From Paraburkholderia hospita (lineage in GTDB: Bacteria > Pseudomonadota > Gammaproteobacteria > Burkholderiales > Burkholderiaceae): 64,000 nt of DNA. The stretch lies in NCBI RefSeq assembly GCF_002902965.1, contig NZ_CP026106.1, positions 1 to 64,000 on the forward strand, read 5' to 3'. Position 1 is the stretch's first letter. Each line of letters starts with the position of its first letter. The notes below the pieces were generated by a model, which made no database searches, was not told where the DNA came from, and saw only the letters and a program-made list of their open reading frames with translations. The translations under genes were made by a program, and so were the position numbers. Shown in pieces: positions 50,902 to 59,779 of this stretch.

Positions 50902-52439
50902 TGGATATCGATGTGATCGAAGACGCGACGCTGACGAACCACAGCCTGTCCGACGAGCCCACGGTTGTAGCGGGCGAGCGTCCAAGGCCGTCGCTACGCG
51001 AAGCGCTCGCCGCCGCGTCGCCGCGCATCAACCCGCGCAAGGGCACCTGGCAGAGCGCCGTGATTCACGGCAGCGTGACCGCCTTGTGGCTGCTGCTGTT
51101 CGCGCGCGCGTTCTTTCTGCATGGCGCGCTCGCGTGGTCGACGGGGATCGCTTACGTGCTGTACGACACGCTGCTGCTCGTGTTCGTCACCGTCAAGACC
51201 TGGCCGCTGATCCGCCGCTCGTTGCCTGCGCACCGGTCGAAAGATGGCGGGAAACTGCCCTCCATGGGTGTCATCGTCGCCGCGCACAACGAGGCAGGCG
51301 TGCTGCCCGTGACGCTCGCCGCGCTGCTGCGGCAGATGCACGGCCCGGCGCAGATCGTGATCGCCGACGACGGCTCGACGGACGGCACGCGCGAACTGCT
51401 GACCAGCCGCTTCGGTCTGACGGAGCCCGCGTTGGGCGTATTGAGCGCGGCTAGCAGCCGCTTCCCGAATCTGCACTGGCTGCGCGTGCCGCATGGCGGC
51501 AAGGCGCTGGCGCTGAACGCCGCGATCGACGTGATGACGACGGACACCGTGATGACCGTCGACGCCGACACGTTGCTCGCCGACGACGCCACGCTCGCCA
51601 TGCGTGCATCCTTCGCGCAGTCGCCGAAGCTGGTCGCGGCGACGGGCATTCTCGTGCCCGTCTGCAACCGGACGGCGAGCGGGCGCGTGTTCCAGTGGTT
51701 CCAGACTTACGAATACATGCGCAACTTCATCGCGCGCTTCGCATGGATGCGGGCCGACAGCCTGTTGCTGGTATCGGGCGCCTTTGCGTCGTTCCGGCGC
51801 GACGCGCTCGTCGCCGTCGGCGGCTTCGATGCGCAATGCCTCGTCGAAGATTACGAACTGATTCACCGGCTGCGGCGTTATTCCGTCGATCACGACCTCG
51901 GCTGGGACGTGCGCGTAGTCGGCGACGCGCACGCGCAGACGGAAGCGCCCGCGACGCTCGGTGCGTTCCTGCGCCAGCGCCGCCGCTGGTTCGCGGGCTT
52001 CCTGCAAACGCAGTACTGGAACCGCGACATGACGGGCAATGCGCGTTACGGCACGCTCGGCCGGCTGATGTTGCCCGTGAAGGCCTTCGACACGATGCAG
52101 CCCGTCTACGGCCTGACCGCGTTCGCGTTGCTGCTCGGCTTCGTGGTCGGCGGACATGGGTTGATCGTCGTCTCGATCTTCAGCGTGATCGGGCTGAAGA
52201 CGGCGATCGACCTCGCGTTCTATCTGTGGAGCATCCATCTGTACCGCCGCTGGACGGGGCTGACGAGCGGCACGAGCCTGCCGATGGCTGTCGTCGCCGC
52301 GATCGCCGAGCCGTTCACGTTCCAGTTGCTGCGGCATACGGGCGCGGTGCTCGGCTGGCTGCAATTTCTACGCGGTGGCAAGACGTGGGGCAAGCAGCAT
52401 CGGTCGGGTCTCGTGGGCGCGACGCAGACTACGCGTTGA
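50901..52439 (+). CDS. Membrane glycosyltransferase family 2 protein
   Basis: 512 residues. Two N-terminal helices (about 55-105) precede a processive-type GT2 domain with VIVAAHNEAG, VIADDGSTDGT, the D-x-D in VMTVDADTL, a second Asp in LVEDYELIHRL, and QRRRWFAGFLQTQ (a QxxRW motif). C-terminal helices follow. QxxRW is found in polysaccharide synthases such as those for poly-N-acetylglucosamine or cellulose, but no export partners are nearby. It starts at the cytochrome b561 stop (TGATG). Confidence 0.88.
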   Translation: MDIDVIEDATLTNHSLSDEPTVVAGERPRPSLREALAAASPRINPRKGTWQSAVIHGSVTALWLLLFARAFFLHGALAWSTGIAYVLYDTLLLVFVTVKTWPLIRRSLPAHRSKDGGKLPSMGVIVAAHNEAGVLPVTLAALLRQMHGPAQIVIADDGSTDGTRELLTSRFGLTEPALGVLSAASSRFPNLHWLRVPHGGKALALNAAIDVMTTDTVMTVDADTLLADDATLAMRASFAQSPKLVAATGILVPVCNRTASGRVFQWFQTYEYMRNFIARFAWMRADSLLLVSGAFASFRRDALVAVGGFDAQCLVEDYELIHRLRRYSVDHDLGWDVRVVGDAHAQTEAPATLGAFLRQRRRWFAGFLQTQYWNRDMTGNARYGTLGRLMLPVKAFDTMQPVYGLTAFALLLGFVVGGHGLIVVSIFSVIGLKTAIDLAFYLWSIHLYRRWTGLTSGTSLPMAVVAAIAEPFTFQLLRHTGAVLGWLQFLRGGKTWGKQHRSGLVGATQTTR

Positions 52440-52515
52440 GCGTCGTTGCCGTGCATATCGGCGACGTATGAGCTTGTTGCGGGTTTCTTGAGCGTTGCGG
52501 CTGCAACAAAATGGA

Positions 52516-52546
52516 AGGGCGGTGCTTCGGCACCGCCTTTTGTTTT
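52516..52546 (+). terminator. Terminator after the glycosyltransferase gene
   Basis: GGCGGTGC (52518-52525) and GCACCGCC (52530-52537) form an 8-bp stem with a UUCG tetraloop, then TTTTGTTTTT. Confidence 0.93.
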
Positions 52547-52723
52547 TGGCGCAGCGGCGGGCGTCGACGCTCGTCCGGTAATGCCTACCGGCGCGCCTAC
52601 CTGCGGCGAGTCCTCATGATTCCCGGGCGCGACTTCTAGTAGACTGATCGGACATCGGTTTCTAACTATCAAACTCGCTCGGTCCCGGCGACCGGCCGAC
52701 CGTTGTGCCAGGAGGCCTTATTC

Positions 52724-53848
52724 ATGCACGTAGTCGCTCCGTTGGACAGCAATCCCGTCGATAACCCTCCCAAAGCCGCTGTGCGCGATCTGCGCCGCGT
52801 CGATATTCATCCCGATCACTGGTATCCGCTCGCATGGTCGCGCGAAGTGAAGCGCGGTAAAACGCATGCCGTGCGCTTCGCCGGTGAGCCGATCGTGCTC
52901 GCGCGCAGTGAATCGGGCAAGGTGTTCGCGCTGGAGGATCGCTGCGCGCACCGGCAGGTGCCGCTGAGCGGCGGTGTGGTCGACGGCGAGGCTATCCGCT
53001 GCGGTTATCACGGCTGGACCTACGACTGCTCGGGCAAATGCATCGATGTGCCGTATCTCGGCCGTGAGCGTCTGCCGAATGGCGTGCGCGCGTATCCGTG
53101 CCGCGAAGCCGAAGGGCTGATCTTCGTGTTTCCGGGCGACGCCGCGCTTGCCGAGACGATGCCGCTGCCTCCGCTCGGCTCCGTGGCCGACAAGGCGTAC
53201 AAGACGCGGCGCTTCGGCCGCGAAGTGGCGTGCCACTACTCGTTCATGCACGAAAACCTGATGGACATGAACCATCAGTTCCTGCATCGCAAGCAGATGG
53301 GCAAGATGCGCGCGCGTTCGCTCGGCCGGCGGCGCGGCGACGACTGGGTTGAAGTGGACTACACGTTCGCGCGCGAAGCGGGTCAGCAGCCGATCGGCGA
53401 AGCGCTCGTGTTCGGGCAGAGCCGCAAGACCACAAGGGCCGACGACAAGGACGTGATGACGATCCGCACGCAGTATCCGTTTCAGACGCTGCGGATTCGC
53501 ACGTCCGACGGGACGATCGTGATGGACCTGTGGATCTGCTACGTGCCGCTCGACCGCGAACAGCGCACCAATCGCACGTTCGGCCTGCTGTCCATCAAGC
53601 GGCCCAAAATCGGCGCGCTGCTCGACGTCGCGTGGCCGCTGCTGGTGTGGTTCACCGAGCGCATCTTCAAGGAAGACCGCTGGATCGTCGAACTCGAGCA
53701 GGCAGCGCACGACGCGCAAGGCGCCGACTGGAATCACGAAGTCTTCCCGGTGATCAACGACCTGCGCGATCTGCTGCGCGAATGCGGCGCGCCCGCGGCG
53801 CGGCGGGTGATTCCGATCGAGCCTTCTGCCGAGTCCGTTGCCGTCTGA
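52724..53848 (+). CDS. Rieske non-heme iron oxygenase, alpha subunit type
   Basis: 374 residues. The Rieske centre is C74-x-H76 and C93-x-x-H96 (CAHRQVPLSGG and CGYHGW). The catalytic iron site is in HENLMDMNHQFLHRKQMG, a D/N-x-x-H-x-x-x-H type motif near residues 180-190. Such enzymes hydroxylate or demethylate aromatic or terpenoid substrates using a separate reductase; none is encoded here. The substrate is unknown. AGGAGG precedes the ATG at 52724. Confidence 0.92.
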   Translation: MHVVAPLDSNPVDNPPKAAVRDLRRVDIHPDHWYPLAWSREVKRGKTHAVRFAGEPIVLARSESGKVFALEDRCAHRQVPLSGGVVDGEAIRCGYHGWTYDCSGKCIDVPYLGRERLPNGVRAYPCREAEGLIFVFPGDAALAETMPLPPLGSVADKAYKTRRFGREVACHYSFMHENLMDMNHQFLHRKQMGKMRARSLGRRRGDDWVEVDYTFAREAGQQPIGEALVFGQSRKTTRADDKDVMTIRTQYPFQTLRIRTSDGTIVMDLWICYVPLDREQRTNRTFGLLSIKRPKIGALLDVAWPLLVWFTERIFKEDRWIVELEQAAHDAQGADWNHEVFPVINDLRDLLRECGAPAARRVIPIEPSAESVAV

Positions 53849-53990
53849 CTTCGCGGCGCTTCGTTTCAAAGGGCCATTGATCGGACGTTAGGCGTTCGAA
53901 CGTTCGGCCCCTCTCATTCGCCGCGACTTTCTGTCCGTGCTGCGCGCACCGCAGGCGTGCGATGTTTCGACAATGCGTTATGCTTGATTT

Positions 53991-54012
53991 GTCCGCCCGG
54001 CTTCGGGCGGAC
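53991..54012 (+). terminator. Hairpin just upstream of the SRPBCC gene
   Basis: 9-bp stem GTCCGCCCG / CGGGCGGAC with a GCTT loop. It could end Rieske transcripts or act as a leader hairpin, since the next ribosome-binding site starts 16 bp later. No U-run. Confidence 0.5.
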
Positions 54013-54041
54013 GCGGTGCATTGTTCGAAGGAGGCTGTCTC

Positions 54042-54506
54042 ATGTCCGAGGATGGCGACGCAACTCCGCCGATCGCGGATCTGCAAATCGTATCGACGCG
54101 CGTGTTCGATTTTCCGCGCAATCTCGTGTTCAGGGCCTGGACGGAGCCGGTCCATCTCGCGCACTGGTGGGGGCCAAAGGGCTTCACGAATTCCTTCCAC
54201 GAATTCGATCTGCGTCCGGGCGGCAACTGGCGCTTCGCGATGCACGGGCCGGATGGCGTCGACTACAAGAATCACAGCGTATTCGTCGAGATCGTCGCGC
54301 CCGAACGTATCGTGTTCGATCATGTGTCGGGGCCGCACTATCGCGTCACGGCTACCTTCGATGCGCTGAGCGACGAACAGACGCGCATCACGTTTCGCAT
54401 GGTCTTCGAGACGCCTGCAGTGTGCGCGCAGGCGAAGACGTTTGCCGTCAAGGCCAACGAAGAGAACTTCGACCGTCTGCAGAAAGAGTTGAAACGGATG
54501 GTTTGA
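54042..54506 (+). CDS. SRPBCC/AHSA1-domain protein
   Basis: 154 residues. AHSA1-type fold: STRVFDFPRNLVFRAWTEPV, then HLAHWWGPKGFTNSFHEFDL and RPGGNWRFAMHGPDG, typical of the activator-of-Hsp90-like small-molecule-binding family. AAGGAGG stands before the ATG at 54042. It is monocistronic, bounded by hairpins. The ligand is unknown. It is not closely similar to the SRPBCC protein at 44015. Confidence 0.9.
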   Translation: MSEDGDATPPIADLQIVSTRVFDFPRNLVFRAWTEPVHLAHWWGPKGFTNSFHEFDLRPGGNWRFAMHGPDGVDYKNHSVFVEIVAPERIVFDHVSGPHYRVTATFDALSDEQTRITFRMVFETPAVCAQAKTFAVKANEENFDRLQKELKRMV

Positions 54507-54560
54507 GCGGGCGTCACGGTTCTCGTGGCGCTATCCCGTCAGTTCAGTCAATTCAATAGG

Positions 54561-54596
54561 CAACGGCCTCACGTTCCGAAGAACGTGAGGCCGTTG
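54561..54596. terminator. Strong hairpin between the SRPBCC gene and the porin gene
   Basis: Perfect 16-bp stem CAACGGCCTCACGTTC / GAACGTGAGGCCGTTG with a CGAA loop. Little U-run follows on either strand, but stem length and position between convergent genes suit bidirectional termination. Confidence 0.8.
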
Positions 54597-54668
54597 TGGT
54601 CGCCTCGCGGGCCCGAGCGCTTACGGCGGGTCGATCGTACGCATCAACCCGCCGCGCTTCGTGTTTGA

Positions 54669-55781
54669 TTAGAAGCGGTGACGCAGACCAACGGATGCGA
54701 CGCCCTGGCGGTGCGTCGACGAAACGCCCGTCGCGCTGCCGTTGTCGATCACTGCGTTGATCGTCGAGCCAGCCGGCGCGCTCGTTTCCTGATACGTGCC
54801 TTGCACGTACACGTCCGTGCGCTTCGACAGCGAGTAGTCGCCCTTCAGGCCGACCTGGTTCGCGTGGAAGTGCGCATCTTCAGCCGCGCCGTTCGAGTAC
54901 GTGTAGGCAATGCCCAGACCCAGTGCGGGCGTCAGGTTGTACGTGGCGTTGGCTTCGTAGTTGTTGGTATGAACGGAACCCGTGCCGCCCGTCACGTTGT
55001 CGAGGCGAGCTTGCGTCCATACGATGCCGAACAGTGCCGGGCCGAACGCGTAGGTTGCGCCCGCGCCGAACTGGCGCTGGCGGAACGACACGCCCGTCAG
55101 ACCGATATTGTTCAGATCGAGGTTGTTGTAGGCGCCGCCGGACGTGGCATTCGGGTTGTTCTGCTGCGCGTAGCCCGCGCCGACACGCAGGCCTGCGTTT
55201 TCGTAGCCCGCACCGACGCTGTACGCGCGGTTGTTGGCGAACTGCGAGCTGTTCGAGAACGAGTAGGTGCCGCCGAACGAGAAGCCCGAGTAGTTGGCGC
55301 TCGCGAACTTGATCGAGTTGCTGGCTGCGTCCTGGCTGTTCTTGTCGAGGTGATCGAGGTTGCCGTAATGGGCGAAGTTCGCGCCGCCCCAGCTGCCCGT
55401 TGCGGACAGCGGCGACACGAAGTGCTGCATCGCGTCGTACTGACGGCCCAGCGTGACCGTGCCAAACTGGCTCGACAGGCCGACGAACGACTGACGCGAG
55501 AACATCTTGCCTTGCGACGCCTGTGCGCCGTTGTTCGTGTCGAAGCCTTCTTCCAACGTGAAGATGGTCTTCAGGCCGCCGCCGAGGTCTTCGACGCCGC
55601 GCAGGCCGAAGCGGTTTTCATCGGTCGAGCCGCTGCCGACTGCCCACTGGTGGCCGCCATTGACGTTGCTCGTGTAGGTGATCGACGTGTCCAGCGTGCC
55701 GTACAGCGTGACGCTGCTTTGTGCGTGTGCGATCGAGGCGAACGAGGCAGCCACTGCCGTCGCGATCAGAATCTTCTTCAT
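54669..55781 (-). CDS. Gram-negative general porin
   Basis: 370 residues with a signal peptide (MKKILIATAVAASFASIAHA). The mature protein begins QSSVTLYGTLDTSITYTSNV, the usual start of beta-proteobacterial porins, and ends with VASVGLRHRF, a C-terminal aromatic needed for BamA assembly. Alternating hydrophobic strands with Tyr/Gly-rich turns fit a 16-strand trimeric barrel for small solutes. AAGGAAG precedes the ATG. The upstream region is unusually AT-rich. Confidence 0.95.
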   Translation of the reverse strand: MKKILIATAVAASFASIAHAQSSVTLYGTLDTSITYTSNVNGGHQWAVGSGSTDENRFGLRGVEDLGGGLKTIFTLEEGFDTNNGAQASQGKMFSRQSFVGLSSQFGTVTLGRQYDAMQHFVSPLSATGSWGGANFAHYGNLDHLDKNSQDAASNSIKFASANYSGFSFGGTYSFSNSSQFANNRAYSVGAGYENAGLRVGAGYAQQNNPNATSGGAYNNLDLNNIGLTGVSFRQRQFGAGATYAFGPALFGIVWTQARLDNVTGGTGSVHTNNYEANATYNLTPALGLGIAYTYSNGAAEDAHFHANQVGLKGDYSLSKRTDVYVQGTYQETSAPAGSTINAVIDNGSATGVSSTHRQGVASVGLRHRF

Positions 55782-56468
55782 CTGTGCTTCCTTCAGTTCA
55801 TGGGGCAATACGAGGCTTGAATACAAACGGACAAGCTATGCATGCCACGTCCTGTACGAAGCAAGACCACTTAACTTGCCCGGTTTGGGGAAGCGCAAGT
55901 ATAGAAAGGGACCCTAACTATCGATTGATATCTAAAATGGAAATGGTCTATTTCCGGAGCAGAAAGGAAAGGCGAAGGGGATTGATTTGATTTGTCTTTT
56001 AACCGAACTGGTTTCCGATCTTTTTATTGGTATAAATTTTATTGTTGTGATACGACAACGAAGTTTGGTGGTGATTTATTTGAGATAAGTCATATCTAAA
56101 AATAAAAGCGATGTATTCGGTGCGAGCAGCGGTATCGGCTCGGTGTAACGCGGCAAAAGCCTGATGAAATAAAGGGATAGCGCGTCAGAGGCGATTTCGT
56201 CAGAGTGTGTCATAAATCAAAAATGCCAGTGAACTTTTTTGAGTGATTGCGATCGCCGCTGTAATAGAACTAGTCCGAATTTACCAACTATGGATTGAAT
56301 ATTATTCAGGCGTTAGACGTGTCACGCAGACAATATTGATCCCAATGAAAGACAAATATTTGCAATTGAGCTATTCAGGAAGGCAGTGACATTCTTTGAC
56401 AAAAAATAAAACGGCGATTCAGGTCAATCGCCGCCTTTTCAAACCTTTTAAACAATTTCCACTTGACG
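55782..56468. other. AT-rich region upstream of the porin gene
   Basis: About 690 bp without a convincing gene. From 55900 to 56410 it is much richer in A+T than the surrounding sequence. It holds the porin promoter and probably long regulatory DNA. A 14-codon frame beginning with ATG at 56345 is too short to call. Confidence 0.6.
56400..56433 (-). terminator. Terminator after the glycine-zipper lipoprotein gene
   Basis: 8-bp stem CGGCGATT / AATCGCCG with a 6-base loop (56412-56433). On the minus strand it is followed by TTTTATTTTTT, a clear U-run. Confidence 0.88.
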
Positions 56469-56654
56469 TCACTTGCCCAGCTCGTGACCGATGATCCCGC
56501 CCGCGACGGCTCCACCCACCGTGCCCACGGTGCTATGCGTCGTCTCATGGCCGACATAGCCACCCGCTGCCGCGCCGCCGACGGTGCATCCGCTCACGAA
56601 CGGCACCAGGACCGCTGCTGCGATTGCGACGCGGACGATATAGCACTTCAACAT
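56469..56654 (-). CDS. Small glycine-zipper lipoprotein (OsmB-like)
   Basis: 61 residues. The signal ends in a lipobox FVSGC (Cys at about 23), then a Gly-rich membrane-like zipper: GGAAAGGYVGHE and GTVGGAVAGGIIGHELGK. Such small lipoproteins sit in the envelope and are often induced by osmotic or envelope stress. AGGAG precedes the ATG, and a good terminator follows. Confidence 0.87.
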   Translation of the reverse strand: MLKCYIVRVAIAAAVLVPFVSGCTVGGAAAGGYVGHETTHSTVGTVGGAVAGGIIGHELGK

Positions 56655-56882
56655 GTCATGCTCCTGCCTGATTGAAGATGTATTTTCTTCAGCAAGCGTT
56701 GTGCCATTTCCCTCAGTGGAATGCCCATTCGCGCAGCAGACCTTTCCGCCCGCGTTGCCACTTTGCTAGACTGCCTTCGCCAGCAGAATCAACCTTTGCT
56801 GCCATTGCCGCCGCGCCACCCGTCTCACGAAGTACGGCAGCCCTCGAACGCAGCGGCCCGACAACCGGAACACGGAGTCACC

Positions 56883-57239
56883 ATGTCTTACATGCTGCTC
56901 ATCGTCGAACCCACCGAGCAACGCGAGGAACGCGGCGAATTCGCTGGCCGCGCCGTCTACGACCGCATGCTCAAATACCGCGCCGGGTTGCAGTCGCGCG
57001 GCCAGCTGATCGCAGCCGAATCGCTGTCGCCTGTCAAAAAGGGTGTGCGCCTCGAAAAGCGCGACGGACAGACCCGCCTGATCGACGGGCCGTTTGCCGA
57101 AGCGAAGGAAATGGTCGGTGGCTTCTTTCTGTTGAACGTCGACACCTACGAAGAAGCGCTCGCGCTGGCCAAAGAATGCCCCGCCGCCGAGTGGTGCACG
57201 ATCGAAATCCGCAAGGTCGCGCCGTGCTACGAGTACTGA
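56883..57239 (+). CDS. YciI/DGPF-family protein
   Basis: 118 residues. The start MSYMLLIVEPTEQREER and the motif IDGPFAEAKEMVGGFFLLNV are characteristic of YCII/DGPF domains (ferredoxin-like fold). In ECF42-type loci these genes are neighbours and known targets of the sigma factor; here an ECF sigma gene of that kind follows at 58263. Their molecular function is unknown. The ATG at 56883 is at the domain start. Confidence 0.9.
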   Translation: MSYMLLIVEPTEQREERGEFAGRAVYDRMLKYRAGLQSRGQLIAAESLSPVKKGVRLEKRDGQTRLIDGPFAEAKEMVGGFFLLNVDTYEEALALAKECPAAEWCTIEIRKVAPCYEY

Positions 57240-57379
57240 CGGCACACGCCGGCTGAACCGTCCGGCGCGGCCGCAAGGGTTTTCCCTAGCGATGCGGGTT
57301 GTCGATCTGACTGCGCGCCGCTCGTCGTGGAAGTAAGAAGCCGCCACGGGGCGTCCTTCATCCACGAGGAGAGACGGCG

Positions 57380-57793
57380 ATGCGATTCATGATCATGGTG
57401 AAGGCCACGGCCGACAGCGAAGCCGGCAAGATGCCGGACGAAGCACTGATGGCGTCGATGGCGACGTATCACGAAGCGTTGCAGAAGGCGGGCGTGCTGC
57501 TCGACGCATCCGGCCTGCAGCCCAGCGCGAAAGGCTGGCGCGTGCGCTATGCGGGCGGCAAGCGCACCGTCACGGAAGGACCGTTTGCGGAAACGAAAGA
57601 GCTGATCGCGGGCTACACCGTGATTCAGGTGCGATCGCGCGACGAAGCGATGGAATGGGCGCGGCGCTTTCCTGCGCCGTTCGGCGAACAGGCCGACGGC
57701 GAAATCGAAGTGCGTCAGATGTTCGACCTCGACGACTTCGAGCCGAGCCAGTCGACGGAACGCTTTCGCAAGATCGAAGGCGCGAACCACTGA
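57380..57793 (+). CDS. YciI/DGPF-family protein, second copy
   Basis: 137 residues. It opens MRFMIMVKATADSEAGKMPD and carries the variant motif TEGPFAETKELIAGY in place of DGPF. It differs clearly from the copy at 56883, so they are old paralogues rather than a recent duplication. GAGGAGAG precedes the ATG. It lies 41 bp upstream of a VOC gene, on the same strand. Confidence 0.9.
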   Translation: MRFMIMVKATADSEAGKMPDEALMASMATYHEALQKAGVLLDASGLQPSAKGWRVRYAGGKRTVTEGPFAETKELIAGYTVIQVRSRDEAMEWARRFPAPFGEQADGEIEVRQMFDLDDFEPSQSTERFRKIEGANH

Positions 57794-57834
57794 CCTTGCA
57801 TCTCCTTGCATCCGCCAGCTTCCGAGGAACGATC

Positions 57835-58254
57835 ATGCACAAGCAAATCTATGTGAACCTCGCCGTGAACAGCGTGGAGAAATCGAAGGCGTTCTTCTCG
57901 CAACTCGGCTTCACGTTCGAACCGAAATTCACCAATGAGCAGGCGGCCTGCATGGTGATCGGCGAAAACATCTACGCGATGCTGCTCGCGAAGGACTTTT
58001 TCCAGACCTTCACGAACAGGACGCTGTGCAATCCGAAGGAGAGCACGGAAGCGCTGATCTGCCTGTCGTGCGACAGCCGCGCGCAAGTCGACGATCTGGC
58101 CGATAAGGCGCTCGCCGCAGGCGGCGCGTTGTCGCGCCCGGCGCAGGACCACGGCTTCATGTACGAGCGCAGCATCGAGGATATCGACGGGCATATCTGG
58201 GAACTCGTGTACATGGACCCGAACGCCGCGATGCCAGCGGCCGACGCGTCTTGA
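57835..58254 (+). CDS. VOC-superfamily (glyoxalase-like) protein
   Basis: 139 residues. Two beta-alpha-beta-beta-beta halves are visible: IYVNLAVNSVEKSKAFFSQLG, and HGFMYERSIEDIDGHIWELVYMD, where the last Glu is a typical metal ligand. Such small PhnB/glyoxalase-like proteins are often found beside DGPF genes and ECF sigma factors. The reaction is unknown. GAGGAAC precedes the ATG. It ends 8 bp before the sigma gene start. Confidence 0.9.
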   Translation: MHKQIYVNLAVNSVEKSKAFFSQLGFTFEPKFTNEQAACMVIGENIYAMLLAKDFFQTFTNRTLCNPKESTEALICLSCDSRAQVDDLADKALAAGGALSRPAQDHGFMYERSIEDIDGHIWELVYMDPNAAMPAADAS

Positions 58255-58262
58255 GGCCGGCC

Positions 58263-59555
58263 GTGACGACGGCTGCGACCCATCGTGCCATCGAGGCAGT
58301 CTGGCGGATCGAATCCGCGAAGGTCATCGCCCACGTCGCGCGGATCGTGCGCGATGTCGGCGTGGCGGAAGAACTCGCGCAGGACGCGCTGGTGGCTGCG
58401 CTCGAAACCTGGCCCGACGCGGGCGTGCCGGACAATCCTGGAGCATGGCTGATGGCGACGGCGAAGAACCGCGCGCTCGACCGCTGGCGCCAGGATGCGC
58501 TGCACGCGCGCAAGCACGAGGAACTCGGCGCCGACATGGACGCGCGCGAGGCGCATATCGTGCCCGATTTCGTCGATGCACTCGACGCCGCGCGCGCCGA
58601 TGACATCGGCGACGATCTGCTGCGGCTGGTGTTCACCGCCTGTCATCCCGTGCTGTCGAAGGACGCGCGTGTTGCGCTGACGTTGCGCCTGCTCGGCGGC
58701 CTGACGACGGATGAAATCGCGCGCGCGTTTCTCGTGCCCGAGCCGACCATCGCGCAGCGTATCGTGCGCGCCAAGAAGACGCTGTCGGCGGCGAAGGTGC
58801 CGTTCGAAGTGCCGCAGGCGAACGATCGCGCGGTGCGGCTCGCGTCGGTGCTCGAAGTGATTTATCTGATCTTCAACGAAGGCTATTCGGCGACGGCGGG
58901 CGACGACTGGATGCGCCCAACGCTGTGCGAGGAAGCGCTGCGCCTGGGCCGCGTGCTCGCGGGCCTGATGCCCGACGAAAGCGAAGTGCACGGCCTGGTC
59001 GCGCTGATGGAGATTCAAGCGTCGCGCATGCACGCGCGCGTTGACGCGCAGGGAAGGCCCGTGCTGTTGCTCGATCAGGATCGCAGCCGTTGGGACCCGC
59101 TGCTGATCCGTCGCGGACTGAGCGCGCTTGCGCGCTCGGAAGCGCTCGGCGGGATGAGCGGTCCGTACACGCTGCAGGCCGCACTTGCCGCGTGTCATGC
59201 GCGCGCCCGCACGGCGGCGGAAACGGATTGGGTGCAGATCGTCGCGCTCTACGATGCGCTCGCCGAGGTCGCGCCGTCGCCGGTGGTCGATCTGAACCGG
59301 GCGGTTGCCGTCGGCATGGCGTATGGCCCGATGGCCGCGCTCGAACTCGTCGACGCGCTCGCCGACGAGCCTTCGCTGAAAAACTATCACTGGCTGCCGA
59401 GCGTGCGCGGCGATCTGCTCGCCAAGCTCGCTCGCAACGACGAAGCGCGCGCAGAATTCGAGCGCGCCGCATCGATGACGCGCAATGCGCGCGAACGCGA
59501 ACTGCTGCTCGAGCGCGCGCGTGAAATGGGCGGCGCGCCCGGTCGCATGCAGTAG
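58263..59555 (+). CDS. ECF RNA polymerase sigma factor, ECF42-like
   Basis: 430 residues, about twice the normal ECF length. Region 2 spans about 5-75 (ESAKVIAHVARIVRDVGVAE, then NPGAWLMATAKNRALDRWR). Region 4 spans about 120-180 (TLRLLGGLTTDEIARAFLVP, then IAQRIVRAKK). A long C-terminal helical extension (about 190-430) with TPR-like repeats follows. This architecture and the DGPF/VOC neighbours fit ECF42, which has no anti-sigma factor and is thought to be controlled by its C-terminus. Start: GTG at 58263 with TGAGG upstream; a TTG four codons earlier is less likely. Confidence 0.9.
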   Translation: MTTAATHRAIEAVWRIESAKVIAHVARIVRDVGVAEELAQDALVAALETWPDAGVPDNPGAWLMATAKNRALDRWRQDALHARKHEELGADMDAREAHIVPDFVDALDAARADDIGDDLLRLVFTACHPVLSKDARVALTLRLLGGLTTDEIARAFLVPEPTIAQRIVRAKKTLSAAKVPFEVPQANDRAVRLASVLEVIYLIFNEGYSATAGDDWMRPTLCEEALRLGRVLAGLMPDESEVHGLVALMEIQASRMHARVDAQGRPVLLLDQDRSRWDPLLIRRGLSALARSEALGGMSGPYTLQAALAACHARARTAAETDWVQIVALYDALAEVAPSPVVDLNRAVAVGMAYGPMAALELVDALADEPSLKNYHWLPSVRGDLLAKLARNDEARAEFERAASMTRNARERELLLERAREMGGAPGRMQ

Positions 59556-59571
59556 GCGTCCGCGGTTTGCT

Positions 59572-59748
59572 TTAGCTCGTCACGTGAGTGAGCAGCGAGC
59601 GCACGAACGGAATCGCATGCTCGCCCGCGACCATGCCGAGCAGGCCGAGCAGCGCGACGATGGGCGGCGCGGGCGATTTCACATCGACGATGTTGTACAG
59701 CAGTCCGACGACGACACCCGCCGCCAGCGACACGATATACGGCTTCAT
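59572..59748 (-). CDS. XapX-domain small membrane protein
   Basis: 58 residues with two hydrophobic helices: IVSLAAGVVVGLLYNIVDV, then PPIVALLGLLGMVAGEHAIP. It matches the XapX/DUF1427 small membrane family, whose function is unknown. The ATG at 59748 follows GGAGACTGGT. It lies 31 bp downstream of the quinone-reductase-like gene on the same strand, so the two may be co-transcribed. Confidence 0.85.
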   Translation of the reverse strand: MKPYIVSLAAGVVVGLLYNIVDVKSPAPPIVALLGLLGMVAGEHAIPFVRSLLTHVTS

Positions 59749-59779
59749 ACCAGTCTCCGGTTGTAGCGATCGGGTGTTG

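Noticed and set aside
56345..56389. 14-codon frame starting ATG in the AT-rich island
   Set aside because: Too short, no ribosome-binding site, and no supporting context.
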